A DNA stretch of 64,000 bases from assembly GCF_017591435.1 (NCBI RefSeq), contig NC_059255.1, positions 1 through 64,000 on the forward strand, written 5' to 3'. Source of the stretch: Portunus trituberculatus. Lineage: Eukaryota; Arthropoda; Malacostraca; Decapoda; Portunidae. The notes beneath the pieces are model-generated. The model did no database searches and was not told the origin of the DNA. It saw only the letters and a program-made list of their open reading frames with translations. This document shows positions 44,534 through 58,274 of this stretch, piece by piece. The position numbers and the translations under genes are program-made. Numbering within the stretch: the first letter of the stretch is position 1; each line of letters starts with the position of its first letter.

Positions 44534-47072
44534 AACACATAATTAAGATGTTTTAACAAGTATAGTGCTATGCCTGCATTACTGAGTTTTGTTGCATAAA
44601 ATGCTGAAAAACACCAAAATAAACCAATTATGACATATTTCAGTTCCTTAAAGAAATACTGTGTAGTCAGGCGTTTTCCTTTATTTCTGTGTTTTGGTGG
44701 AAATAATCTGAAAACCAGTAATATAACACGTTTTTCTTAATTTTACCTTGGTTTCTCTATATTGGCTAGTTTTCATCAATTTTATTGTTTTAAAGCATAA
44801 TGTAAAATGACTTGAATATACAAAATTTTCAAACGAGAAAGATTTTTTTCATAAAACACCTTATAAATGCATAAATAAGACTTTAACAATTATAGTGTTT
44901 TGCTGGCATTTCTGAGTTTTGATGCATAAAATGATGCAAAACACCAAAATAACCCATTTTTTTTACATATTTCAGTTCTTTAAGAAACTGAAACATGTAA
45001 AGAACGGGTTATTTTGGAGTTTTCCAGCATTTTATGCACCAAAACTCAGAAATGCAGATAAACACTATATTTTATTAAAACATTTGATGTTTTTAAGGTG
45101 TTTTATGAAAAGAAATCTATCTCGATTGAAAATTTTGTATATTCAAGTTATTTTACATTGTTATGTTTCAAAACATTAAAATTGATGAAAACAAGCCAAT
45201 ATAGAGAAACCAATGTAAAATAGGAAAAACGTGTTATTCTAGTGATATTCCGCTCTTTTTGCACAAAACACAGAAATGCAGGCAAAATGAATGATTACAC
45301 ACTATTTGTTTAAGGAACCGAAATATGTCAAAAACGGGTTATTTTGGTGTTTTCCAGCATTTTATACACTAAAACTCAGAAATTCAGGTAAAACAGTAAA
45401 TTTGTTAAAACGTCTGATTTATGTGTTTTCAAGGTGTTAAAAAAAAAAAAAAAATCTCGATTGAAAATTTTGTATATCGAAGTTATTTTCCATTGTTAAG
45501 CTCTTATACGGTAAAATTGATGAAAACAAGCCAATATATTGAAGGTAAGGTCAAAATAAGAAAATACGTGTTACTTTATTGGATTTCAGCTTTTTTGCAC
45601 CAAAACACAGAAATGCCGGGAAAAACGTATGATTATTCTGTATTTGTTTAAAGAACTGAAATATGTAAAAAATGGGTTGTTTTGAAGGTTTGCATAATTT
45701 TATGCACCAAAACTCGGGAATGCAGGGAAAACACTATATTTGTTAAAAAGTCTTATTTGTGTGTTTTTAAGGTGTTTTATGAAAAAAAGCTATCTCGATT
45801 GAAAATTTTGTATATTCAAGTCGTTTTATATTGTAATGCTTCAAAACGATAAATTTCATGAAACCTAGGTAATATAGAAAAAAAAAAAAAGTGAAAGTAG
45901 GAAAAAGGTGTTATATTAATGAATTTCCGCTTTTTTTAAATATTTTTTACACAAAAGTTTCGTTTTAGTATATTGGCTTCTTTTTATCAATTTTATCCGT
46001 TTGAAGCATAACAATGTAAAAATAACTTGAATATAGAAAAAATTTGAATCAATTTTTTTTTTAATAAAAACACCTTAAAAACATATGAATAAGACGTTTT
46101 AACAAATATAGTGTTTTGCCTTCATTTCTGAGTTTTGGTGTATGAAATGGTGGAAAACACCAAAGTAATCAATCCATTTTGACATATTTCAATTCCTGAA
46201 ACAAATATTGTGTAATCATGCGTTTTGCGTATATTTAGGTGTTTTGATTCAGAAAAGTAGGAAACTACTAAAATAACACTTTTTTCTCAGTTTTACGTTG
46301 GTTTCTCTATTTGCCTTGTTTTCATCAATAATATCGTTTTCAACCATAATGTAAAAAGACTTGAATATACAAAATTTTCAGCTGAATTTTTTTTCATAAA
46401 ACACCCTATAAACACCTAAATAAGACGATATAACAAATATAGCGTTTTATTTGTATTTTTGAGTTTAAGTTCATAAAATGCTAGAAAAAACAAAATAACC
46501 CATTTTTTACATATATCAGTTCTTTAAACAAATAGCGTATAATTATAGGTTTTGCCTGTATTTTTGTGTTTTGGTGCAAAAAAGCTGAAATCCACTACAA
46601 TAGCACGTTTTTCTTTCTTTTACCTTGGCGTCTCTGTATTGGCTTGTTTTCATCAGTTTTATCCTTTTGAAGCATAACAATATAAAATAACTTGAATATA
46701 CAAAATTTTCAATCAAGATAGTTTTTTTTTGTAAAACACCTTAAAAACACATAAATAAGACGCTTTAGCAAATATAGTGTTTTACCTGCATTTCTGAGTT
46801 TAGTGCATAAAATGCTGGAAAACACCAAAATAACCCGGTTTTGAAATATTTCAGATCCTTAAACAAATAATGTGTAATCATTCGTTTGGCTGCATTTCTG
46901 TGTTTTCTGCAAAAAGAGGAAAACCAATAAATTAACAAGTTTTCCCTATTTTTACTTTGGTTTCTCTATATTGGCTTGTTTTCATCAATTTTATTGGGTT
47001 GAAGCATAACAATGTAAAATAACTTGAATATACAAAATTTTCAATCCAGACATTTTTTTTTCATAAAGCACC

Positions 47073-47963
47073 TTAACCCGCTAAGACCGATGGCCGCAAA
47101 ATTCGCACCCTCCCATTACCGCAATTATCATAAAAATCAACTCTTATAAATTACTCTGGAAAAAAATCTGCTGTTAGTAGACATGACAATGCATCATCCT
47201 ACAAGTTTTTATTGCTCTACTCACTATGGTTGTGTCAGAATAATAACCGATAATTGGAGAAGATTGTGGTAGCGGCAACTCGGGGGAGGTGCTTTTATGT
47301 GTATTCTTACATAATGTAAGGCACTGCTCATGTTTTTATGTGTTTTCACATGTTTTCGTGTTTTCACTCATATTGGCTGATTATAGTTACGTATGTTTTT
47401 ATCAAGCGTGGGTGACGATGTTGTCACAATAGCGGGGTCGGGATCTACCTCCAACCTGTGCACTTTCCGTCTTGTCCCGCCTTGTCTATCACTTTTATCA
47501 CTAAACTTTAGCTTCCTCTTAGCTCCAGTAGCCATAGTTGTAAATAATAGTTCCTTAAATAAGTAAATACGTAAATACGTAAATAATTATCACCGCGACA
47601 CGACGCTCACGCACCTCACAGAAATTTGCGGTAGACTAGCTGGCTAGAGCCTAAAATTAGCAAGGTGGTCAAGCCCACCATCTATCTCTCTCTTACTTTC
47701 CTTCACCCTTCTCTTCCCACCCACTTTCTCTTCAGCTAGCTACCTCCTCTCACCCCCTTAAAAAAAAAAAAAAAAAAAACTTTCTAGAGCGGTGTGCTTC
47801 TTGGGAGCCGACAGTACTACCATAGGCCTACGTCATGACCAAATATAGCAGCGCTACCAATGCTAGCGCGGTTTTTATTAGCGCTCAAAGTAGCTGCCCC
47901 ATTTAAGGACTCGGAAGTGTGCAATGCAGCCCTATTTAAGGCCTGTCGGACTTTACGGGTTAA
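47073..47963. mobile_element. piggyBac-like element, copy 6
   Basis: TTAA at 47073-47076 and 47960-47963. The pyrimidine tract is shorter again (CCTCCTCTCACCCCC) than in copy 5. Confidence 0.85.
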
Positions 47964-50504
47964 AACACATAATTAAGATGTTTTAACAAGTATAGTGCTA
48001 TGCCTGCATTACTGAGTTTTGTTGCATAAAATGCTGAAAAACACCAAAATAAACCAATTATGACATATTTCAGTTCCTTAAAGAAATACTGTGTAGTCAG
48101 GCGTTTTCCTTTATTTCTGTGTTTTGGTGGAAATAATCTGAAAACCAGTAATATAACACGTTTTTCTTAATTTTACCTTGGTTTCTCTATATTGGCTAGT
48201 TTTCATCAATTTTATTGTTTTAAAGCATAATGTAAAATGACTTGAATATACAAAATTTTCAAACGAGAAAGATTTTTTTCATAAAACACCTTATAAATGC
48301 ATAAATAAGACTTTAACAATTATAGTGTTTTGCTGGCATTTCTGAGTTTTGATGCATAAAATGATGCAAAACACCAAAATAACCCATTTTTTTTACATAT
48401 TTCAGTTCTTTAAGAAACTGAAACATGTAAAGAACGGGTTATTTTGGAGTTTTCCAGCATTTTATGCACCAAAACTCAGAAATGCAGATAAACACTATAT
48501 TTTATTAAAACATTTGATGTTTTTAAGGTGTTTTATGAAAAGAAATCTATCTCGATTGAAAATTTTGTATATTCAAGTTATTTTACATTGTTATGTTTCA
48601 AAACATTAAAATTGATGAAAACAAGCCAATATAGAGAAACCAATGTAAAATAGGAAAAACGTGTTATTCTAGTGATATTCCGCTCTTTTTGCACAAAACA
48701 CAGAAATGCAGGCAAAATGAATGATTACACACTATTTGTTTAAGGAACCGAAATATGTCAAAAACGGGTTATTTTGGTGTTTTCCAGCATTTTATACACT
48801 AAAACTCAGAAATTCAGGTAAAACAGTAAATTTGTTAAAACGTCTGATTTATGTGTTTTCAAGGTGTTAAAAAAAAAAAAAAAATCTCGATTGAAAATTT
48901 TGTATATCGAAGTTATTTTCCATTGTTAAGCTCTTATACGGTAAAATTGATGAAAACAAGCCAATATATTGAAGGTAAGGTCAAAATAAGAAAATACGTG
49001 TTACTTTATTGGATTTCAGCTTTTTTGCACCAAAACACAGAAATGCCGGGAAAAACGTATGATTATTCTGTATTTGTTTAAAGAACTGAAATATGTAAAA
49101 AATGGGTTGTTTTGAAGGTTTGCATAATTTTATGCACCAAAACTCGGGAATGCAGGGAAAACACTATATTTGTTAAAAAGTCTTATTTGTGTGTTTTTAA
49201 GGTGTTTTATGAAAAAAAGCTATCTCGATTGAAAATTTTGTATATTCAAGTCGTTTTATATTGTAATGCTTCAAAACGATAAATTTCATGAAACCTAGGT
49301 AATATAGAAAAAAAAAAACAAAGTGAAAGTAGGAAAAAGGTGTTATATTAATGAATTTCCGCTTTTTTTAAATATTTTTTACACAAAAGTTTCGTTTTAG
49401 TATATTGGCTTCTTTTTATCAATTTTATCCGTTTGAAGCATAACAATGTAAAAATAACTTGAATATAGAAAAAATTTGAATCAATTTTTTTTTTAATAAA
49501 AACACCTTAAAAACATATGAATAAGACGTTTTAACAAATATAGTGTTTTGCCTTCATTTCTGAGTTTTGGTGTATGAAATGGTGGAAAACACCAAAGTAA
49601 TCAATCCATTTTGACATATTTCAATTCCTGAAACAAATATTGTGTAATCATGCGTTTTGCGTATATTTAGGTGTTTTGATTCAGAAAAGTAGGAAACTAC
49701 TAAAATAACACTTTTTTCTCAGTTTTACGTTGGTTTCTCTATTTGCCTTGTTTTCATCAATAATATCGTTTTCAACCATAATGTAAAAAGACTTGAATAT
49801 ACAAAATTTTCAGCTGAATTTTTTTTCATAAAACACCCTATAAACACCTAAATAAGACGATATAACAAATATAGCGTTTTATTTGTATTTTTGAGTTTAA
49901 GTTCATAAAATGCTAGAAAAAACAAAATAACCCATTTTTTACATATATCAGTTCTTTAAACAAATAGCGTATAATTATAGGTTTTGCCTGTATTTTTGTG
50001 TTTTGGTGCAAAAAAGCTGAAATCCACTACAATAGCACGTTTTTCTTTCTTTTACCTTGGCGTCTCTGTATTGGCTTGTTTTCATCAGTTTTATCCTTTT
50101 GAAGCATAACAATATAAAATAACTTGAATATACAAAATTTTCAATCAAGATAGTTTTTTTTTGTAAAACACCTTAAAAACACATAAATAAGACGCTTTAG
50201 CAAATATAGTGTTTTACCTGCATTTCTGAGTTTAGTGCATAAAATGCTGGAAAACACCAAAATAACCCGGTTTTGAAATATTTCAGATCCTTAAACAAAT
50301 AATGTGTAATCATTCGTTTGGCTGCATTTCTGTGTTTTCTGCAAAAAGAGGAAAACCAATAAATTAACAAGTTTTCCCTATTTTTACTTTGGTTTCTCTA
50401 TATTGGCTTGTTTTCATCAATTTTATTGGGTTGAAGCATAACAATGTAAAATAACTTGAATATACAAAATTTTCAATCCAGACATTTTTTTTTCATAAAG
50501 CACC

Positions 50505-51395
50505 TTAACCCGCTAAGACCGATGGCCGCAAAATTCGCACCCTCCCATTACCGCAATTATCATAAAAATCAACTCTTATAAATTACTCTGGAAAAAAATC
50601 TGCTGTTAGTAGACATGACAATGCATCATCCTACAAGTTTTTATTGCTCTACTCACTATGGTTGTGTCAGAATAATAACCGATAATTGGAGAAGATTGTG
50701 GTAGCGGCAACTCGGGGGAGGTGCTTTTATGTGTATTCTTACATAATGTAAGGCACTGCTCATGTTTTTATGTGTTTTCACATGTTTTCGTGTTTTCACT
50801 CATATTGGCTGATTATAGTTACGTATGTTTTTATCAAGCGTGGGTGACGATGTTGTCACAATAGCGGGGTCGGGATCTACCTCCAACCTGTGCACTTTCC
50901 GTCTTGTCCCGCCTTGTCTATCACTTTTATCACTAAACTTTAGCTTCCTCTTAGCTCCAGTAGCCATAGTTGTAAATAATAGTTCCTTAAATAAGTAAAT
51001 ACGTAAATACGTAAATAATTATCACCGCGACACGACGCTCACGCACCTCACAGAAATTTGCGGTAGACTAGCTGGCTAGAGCCTAAAATTAGCAAGATGG
51101 TCAAGCCCACCATCTATCTCTCTCTTACTTTCCTTCACCCCTTCTCTTCCCACCCACTTTCTCTTCAGCTAGCTAGCTTCACCCCCCTTAAAAAAAAAAA
51201 AAAAAAAAAAACTTTCTAGAGCGGTGTGCTTCTTGGGAGCCGACAGTACTACCATAGGCCTACGTCATGACCAAATATAGCAGCGCTACCAATGCTAGCG
51301 CGGTTTTTATTAGCGCTCAAAGTAGCTGCCCCATTTAAGGACTCGGAAGTGTGCAATGCAGCCCTATTTAAGGCCTGTCGGACTTTACGGGTTAA
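50505..51395. mobile_element. piggyBac-like element, copy 7
   Basis: TTAA at 50505-50508 and 51392-51395. It has a private G-to-A change (AGCAAGATGGTC, about 51095). The pyrimidine tract is rearranged to AGCTAGCTAGCTTCACCCCCC at about 51167-51187. Confidence 0.85.
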
Positions 51396-53942
51396 AAACA
51401 CATAATTAAGATGTTTTAACAAGTATAGTGCTATGCCTGCATTACTGAGTTTTGTTGCATAAAATGCTGAAAAACACCAAAATAAACCAATTATGACATA
51501 TTTCAGTTCCTTAAAGAAATACTGTGTAGTCAGGCGTTTTCCCTTTATTTCTGTGTTTTGGTGGAAATAATCTGAAAACCAGTAATATAACACGTTTTTC
51601 TTAATTTTACCTTGGTTTCTCTATATTGGCTAGTTTTCATCAATTTTATTGTTTTAAAGCATAATGTAAAATGACTTGAATATACAAAATTTTCAAACGA
51701 GAAAGATTTTTTTCATAAAACACCTTATAAATGCATAAATAAGACTTTTTAACAATTATAGTGTTTTGCTGGCATTTCTGAGTTTTGATGCATAAAATGA
51801 TGCAAAACACCAAAATAACCCATTTTTTTTTTACATATTTCAGTTCTTTAAGAAACTGAAACATGTAAAGAACGGGTTATTTTGGAGTTTTCCAGCATTT
51901 TATGCACCAAAACTCAGAAATGCAGATAAAACACTATATTTTATTAAAACATTTGATGTTTTTAAGGTGTTTTATGAAAAGAAATCTATCTCGATTGAAA
52001 ATTTTGTATATTCAAGTTATTTTACATTGTTATGTTTCAAAACATTAAAATTGATGAAAACAAGCCAATATAGAGAAACCAATGTAAAAATAGGAAAAAC
52101 GTGTTATTCTAGTGATATTCCGCTCTTTTTTGCACAAAACACAGAAATGCAGGCAAAATGAATGATTACACACTATTTGTTTAAGGAACCGAAATATGTC
52201 AAAAACGGGTTATTTTGGTGTTTTCCAGCATTTTATACACTAAAACTCAGAAATTCAGGTAAAACAGTAAATTTGTTAAAACGTCTGATTTATGTGTTTT
52301 CAAGGTGTTAAAAAAAAAAAAAAATCTCGATTGAAAATTTTGTATATCGAAGTTATTTTCCATTGTTAAGCTCTTATACGGTAAAATTGATGAAAACAAG
52401 CCAATATATTGAAGGTAAGGTCAAAATAAGAAAATACGTGTTACTTTATTGGATTTCAGCTTTTTTGCACCAAAACACAGAAATGCCGGGAAAAACGTAT
52501 GATTATTCTGTATTTGTTTAAAGAACTGAAATATGTAAAAAAATGGGTTGTTTTGAAGGTTTGCATAATTTTATGCACCAAAACTCGGGAATGCAGGGAA
52601 AACACTATATTTGTTAAAAAGTCTTATTTGTGTGTTTTTAAGGTGTTTTATGAAAAAAAGCTATCTCGATTGAAAATTTTGTATATTCAAGTCGTTTTAT
52701 ATTGTAATGCTTCAAAACGATAAATTTCATGAAACCTAGGTAATATAGAAAAAAAAAAAGTGAAAGTAGGAAAAAGGTGTTATATTAATGAATTTCCGCT
52801 TTTTTTAAATATTTTTTACACAAAAGTTTCGTTTTAGTATATTGGCTTCTTTTTATCAATTTTATCCGTTTGAAGCATAACAATGTAAAATAACTTGAAT
52901 ATAGAAAAAATTTGAATCAATTTTTTTTTTAATAAAAACACCTTAAAAACATATGAATAAGACGTTTTAACAAATATAGTGTTTTGCCTTCATTTCTGAG
53001 TTTTGGTGTATGAAATGGTGGAAAACACCAAAGTAATCAATCCATTTTGACATATTTCAATTCCTGAAACAAATATTGTGTAATCATGCGTTTTGCGTAT
53101 ATTTAGGTGTTTTGATTCAGAAAAGTAGGAAACTACTAAAATAACACTTTTTTCTCAGTTTTACGTTGGTTTCTCTATTTGCCTTGTTTTCATCAATAAT
53201 ATCGTTTTCAACCATAATGTAAAAAGACTTGAATATACAAAATTTTCAGCTGAATTTTTTTTCATAAAACACCCTATAAACACCTAAATAAGACGATATA
53301 ACAAATATAGCGTTTTATTTGTATTTTTGAGTTTAAGTTCATAAAATGCTAGAAAAAAACAAAATAACCCATTTTTTTACATATATCAGTTCTTTAAACA
53401 AATAGCGTATAATTATAGGTTTTGCCTGTATTTTTGTGTTTTGGTGCAAAAAAGCTGAAATCCACTACAATAGCACGTTTTTCTTTCTTTTACCTTGGCG
53501 TCTCTGTATTGGCTTGTTTTCATCAGTTTTATCCTTTTGAAGCATAACAATATAAAATAACTTGAATATACAAAATTTTCAATCAAGATAGTTTTTTTTT
53601 GTAAAACACCTTAAAAACACATAAATAAGACGCTTTAGCAAATATAGTGTTTTACCTGCATTTCTGAGTTTAGTGCATAAAATGCTGGAAAACACCAAAA
53701 TAACCCGGTTTTGAAATATTTCAGATCCTTAAACAAATAATGTGTAATCATTCGTTTGGCTGCATTTCTGTGTTTTCTGCAAAAAGAGGAAAACCAATAA
53801 ATTAACAAGTTTTCCCTATTTTTACTTTGGTTTCTCTATATTGGCTTGTTTTCATCAATTTTATTGGGTTGAAGCATAACAATGTAAAATAACTTGAATA
53901 TACAAAATTTTCAATCCAGACATTTTTTTTTCATAAAGCACC

Positions 53943-54838
53943 TTAACCCGCTAAGACCGATGGCCGCAAAATTCGCACCCTCCCATTACCGCAATTATCA
54001 TAAAAAAATCAACTCTTATAAATTACTCTGGAAAAAAATCTGCTGTTAGTAGACATGACAATGCATCATCCTACAAGTTTTTATTGCTCTACTCACTATG
54101 GTTGTGTCAGAATAATAACCGATAATTGGAGAAGATTGTGGTAGCGGCAACTCGGGGGAGGTGCTTTTATGTGTATTCTTACATAATGTAAGGCACTGCT
54201 CATGTTTTTATGTGTTTTCACATGTTTTCGTGTTTTCACTCATATTGGCTGATTATAGTTACGTATGTTTTTATCAAGCGTGGGTGACGATGTTGTCACA
54301 ATAGCGGGGTCGGGATCTACCTCCAACCTGTGCACTTTCCGTCTTGTCCCGCCTTGTCTATCACTTTTATCACTAAACTTTAGCTTCCTCTTAGCTCCAG
54401 TAGCCATAGTTGTAAATAATAGTTCCTTAAATAAGTAAATACGTAAATACGTAAATAATTATCACCGCGACACGACGCTCACGCACCTCACAGAAATTTG
54501 CGGTAGACTAGCTGGCTAGAGCCTAAAATTAGCAAGGTGGTCAAGCCCACCATCTATCTCTCTCTACTTTCCTTCACCCCTTCTCTTCCCACCCACTTTC
54601 TCTTCAGCTAGCTACCTCCTCTCTTCACCCCCTTAAAAAAAAAAAAAAAAAAAACTTTCTAGAGCGGTGTGCTTCTTGGGAGCCGACAGTACTACCATAG
54701 GCCTACGTCATGACCAAATATAGCAGCGCTACCAATGCTAGCGCGGTTTTTATTAGCGCTCAAAGTAGCTGCCCCATTTAAGGACTCGGAAGTGTGCAAT
54801 GCAGCCCTATTTAAGGCCTGTCGGACTTTACGGGTTAA
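53943..54838. mobile_element. piggyBac-like element, copy 8
   Basis: TTAA at 53943-53946 and 54835-54838. It shares a one-base deletion (CTCTCTCTACTTTCC) with copy 9, so copies 8 and 9 are probably sister units. Confidence 0.85.
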
Positions 54839-57382
54839 AAACACATAATTAAGATGTTTTAACAAGTATAGTGCTATGCCTGCATTACTGAGTTTTGTTG
54901 CATAAAATGCTGAAAAACACCAAAATAAACCAATTATGACATATTTCAGTTCCTTAAAGAAATACTGTGTAGTCAGGCGTTTTCCCTTTATTTCTGTGTT
55001 TTGGTGGAAATAATCTGAAAACCAGTAATATAACACGTTTTTCTTAATTTTACCTTGGTTTCTCTATATTGGCTAGTTTTCATCAATTTTATTGTTTTAA
55101 AGCATAATGTAAAATGACTTGAATATACAAAATTTTCAAACGAGAAAGATTTTTTTCATAAAACACCTTATAAATGCATAAATAAGACTTTTTAACAATT
55201 ATAGTGTTTTGCTGGCATTTCTGAGTTTTGATGCATAAAATGATGCAAAACACCAAAATAACCCATTTTTTTTACATATTTCAGTTCTTTAAGAAACTGA
55301 AACATGTAAAGAACGGGTTATTTTGGAGTTTTCCAGCATTTTATGCACCAAAACTCAGAAATGCAGATAAAACACTATATTTTATTAAAACATTTGATGT
55401 TTTTAAGGTGTTTTATGAAAAGAAATCTATCTCGATTGAAAATTTTGTATATTCAAGTTATTTTACATTGTTATGTTTCAAAACATTAAAATTGATGAAA
55501 ACAAGCCAATATAGAGAAACCAATGTAAAAATAGGAAAAACGTGTTATTCTAGTGATATTCCGCTCTTTTTGCACAAAACACAGAAATGCAGGCAAAATG
55601 AATGATTACACACTATTTGTTTAAGGAACCGAAATATGTCAAAAACGGGTTATTTTGGTGTTTTCCAGCATTTTATACACTAAAACTCAGAAATTCAGGT
55701 AAAACAGTAAATTTGTTAAAACGTCTGATTTATGTGTTTTCAAGGTGTTAAAAAAAAAAAAAAAATCTCGATTGAAAATTTTGTATATCGAAGTTATTTT
55801 CCATTGTTAAGCTCTTATACGGTAAAATTGATGAAAACAAGCCAATATATTGAAGGTAAGGTCAAAATAAGAAAATACGTGTTACTTTATTGGATTTCAG
55901 CTTTTTTGCACCAAAACACAGAAATGCCGGGAAAAACGTATGATTATTCTGTATTTGTTTAAAGAACTGAAATATGTAAAAAATGGGTTGTTTTGAAGGT
56001 TTGCATAATTTTATGCACCAAAACTCGGGAATGCAGGGAAAACACTATATTTGTTAAAAAGTCTTATTTGTGTGTTTTTAAGGTGTTTTATGAAAAAAAG
56101 CTATCTCGATTGAAAATTTTGTATATTCAAGTCGTTTTATATTGTAATGCTTCAAAACGATAAATTTCATGAAACCTAGGTAATATAGAAAAAAAAAAAA
56201 AAGTGAAAGTAGGAAAAAGGTGTTATATTAATGAATTTCCGCTTTTTTTAAATATTTTTTACACAAAAGTTTCGTTTTAGTATATTGGCTTCTTTTTATC
56301 AATTTTATCCGTTTGAAGCATAACAATGTAAAATAACTTGAATATAGAAAAAATTTGAATCAATTTTTTTTTTAATAAAAACACCTTAAAAACATATGAA
56401 TAAGACGTTTTAACAAATATAGTGTTTTGCCTTCATTTCTGAGTTTTGGTGTATGAAATGGTGGAAAACACCAAAGTAATCAATCCATTTTGACATATTT
56501 CAATTCCTGAAACAAATATTGTGTAATCATGCGTTTTGCGTATATTTAGGTGTTTTGATTCAGAAAAGTAGGAAACTACTAAAATAACACTTTTTTCTCA
56601 GTTTTACGTTGGTTTCTCTATTTGCCTTGTTTTCATCAATAATATCGTTTTCAACCATAATGTAAAAAGACTTGAATATACAAAATTTTCAGCTGAATTT
56701 TTTTTCATAAAACACCCTATAAACACCTAAATAAGACGATATAACAAATATAGCGTTTTATTTGTATTTTTGAGTTTAAGTTCATAAAATGCTAGAAAAA
56801 ACAAAATAACCCATTTTTTACATATATCAGTTCTTTAAACAAATAGCGTATAATTATAGGTTTTGCCTGTATTTTTGTGTTTTGGTGCAAAAAAGCTGAA
56901 ATCCACTACAATAGCACGTTTTTCTTTCTTTTACCTTGGCGTCTCTGTATTGGCTTGTTTTCATCAGTTTTATCCTTTTGAAGCATAACAATATAAAATA
57001 ACTTGAATATACAAAATTTTCAATCAAGATAGTTTTTTTTTGTAAAACACCTTAAAACACATAAATAAGACGCTTTAGCAAATATAGTGTTTTACCTGCA
57101 TTTCTGAGTTTAGTGCATAAAATGCTGGAAAACACCAAAATAACCCGGTTTTGAAATATTTCAGATCCTTAAACAAATAATGTGTAATCATTCGTTTGGC
57201 TGCATTTCTGTGTTTTCTGCAAAAAGAGGAAAACCAATAAATTAACAAGTTTTCCCTATTTTTACTTTGGTTTCTCTATATTGGCTTGTTTTCATCAATT
57301 TTATTGGGTTGAAGCATAACAATGTAAAATAACTTGAATATACAAAATTTTCAATCCAGACATTTTTTTTTCATAAAGCACC

Positions 57383-58274
57383 TTAACCCGCTAAGACCGA
57401 TGGCCGCAAAATTCGCACCCTCCCATTACCGCAATTATCATAAAAAAATCAACTCTTATAAATTACTCTGGAAAAAAATCTGCTGTTAGTAGACATGACA
57501 ATGCATCATCCTACAAGTTTTTATTGCTCTACTCACTATGGTTGTGTCAGAATAATAACCGATAATTGGAGAAGATTGTGGTAGCGGCAACTCGGGGGAG
57601 GTGCTTTTATGTGTATTCTTACATAATGTAAGGCACTGCTCATGTTTTTATGTGTTTTCACATGTTTTCGTGTTTTCACTCATATTGGCTGATTATAGTT
57701 ACGTATGTTTTTATCAAGCGTGGGTGACGATGTTGTCACAATAGCGGGGTCGGGATCTACCTCCAACCTGTGCACTTTCCGTCTTGTCCCGCCTTGTCTA
57801 TCACTTTTATCACTAAACTTTAGCTTCCTCTTAGCTCCAGTAGCCATAGTTGTAAATAATAGTTCCTTAAATAAGTAAATACGTAAATACGTAAATAATT
57901 ATCACCGCGACACGACGCTCACGCACCTCACAGAAATTTGCGGTAGACTAGCTGGCTAGAGCCTAAAATTAGCAAGGTGGTCAAGCCCACCATCTATCTC
58001 TCTCTACTTTCCTTCACCCTTCTCTTCCCACCCACTTTCTCTTCAGCTAGCTACCTCCTCTTCACCCCTTAAAAAAAAAAAAAAAAAAAACTTTCTAGAG
58101 CGGTGTGCTTCTTGGGAGCCGACAGTACTACCATAGGCCTACGTCATGACCAAATATAGCAGCGCTACCAATGCTAGCGCGGTTTTTATTAGCGCTCAAA
58201 GTAGCTGCCCCATTTAAGGACTCGGAAGTGTGCAATGCAGCCCTATTTAAGGCCTGTCGGACTTTACGGGTTAA
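57383..58274. mobile_element. piggyBac-like element, copy 9
   Basis: TTAA at 57383-57386 and 58271-58274. It shares CTCTCTCTACTTTCC with copy 8 but has a shorter tract before the A-run (CCTCCTCTTCACCCC). Confidence 0.85.
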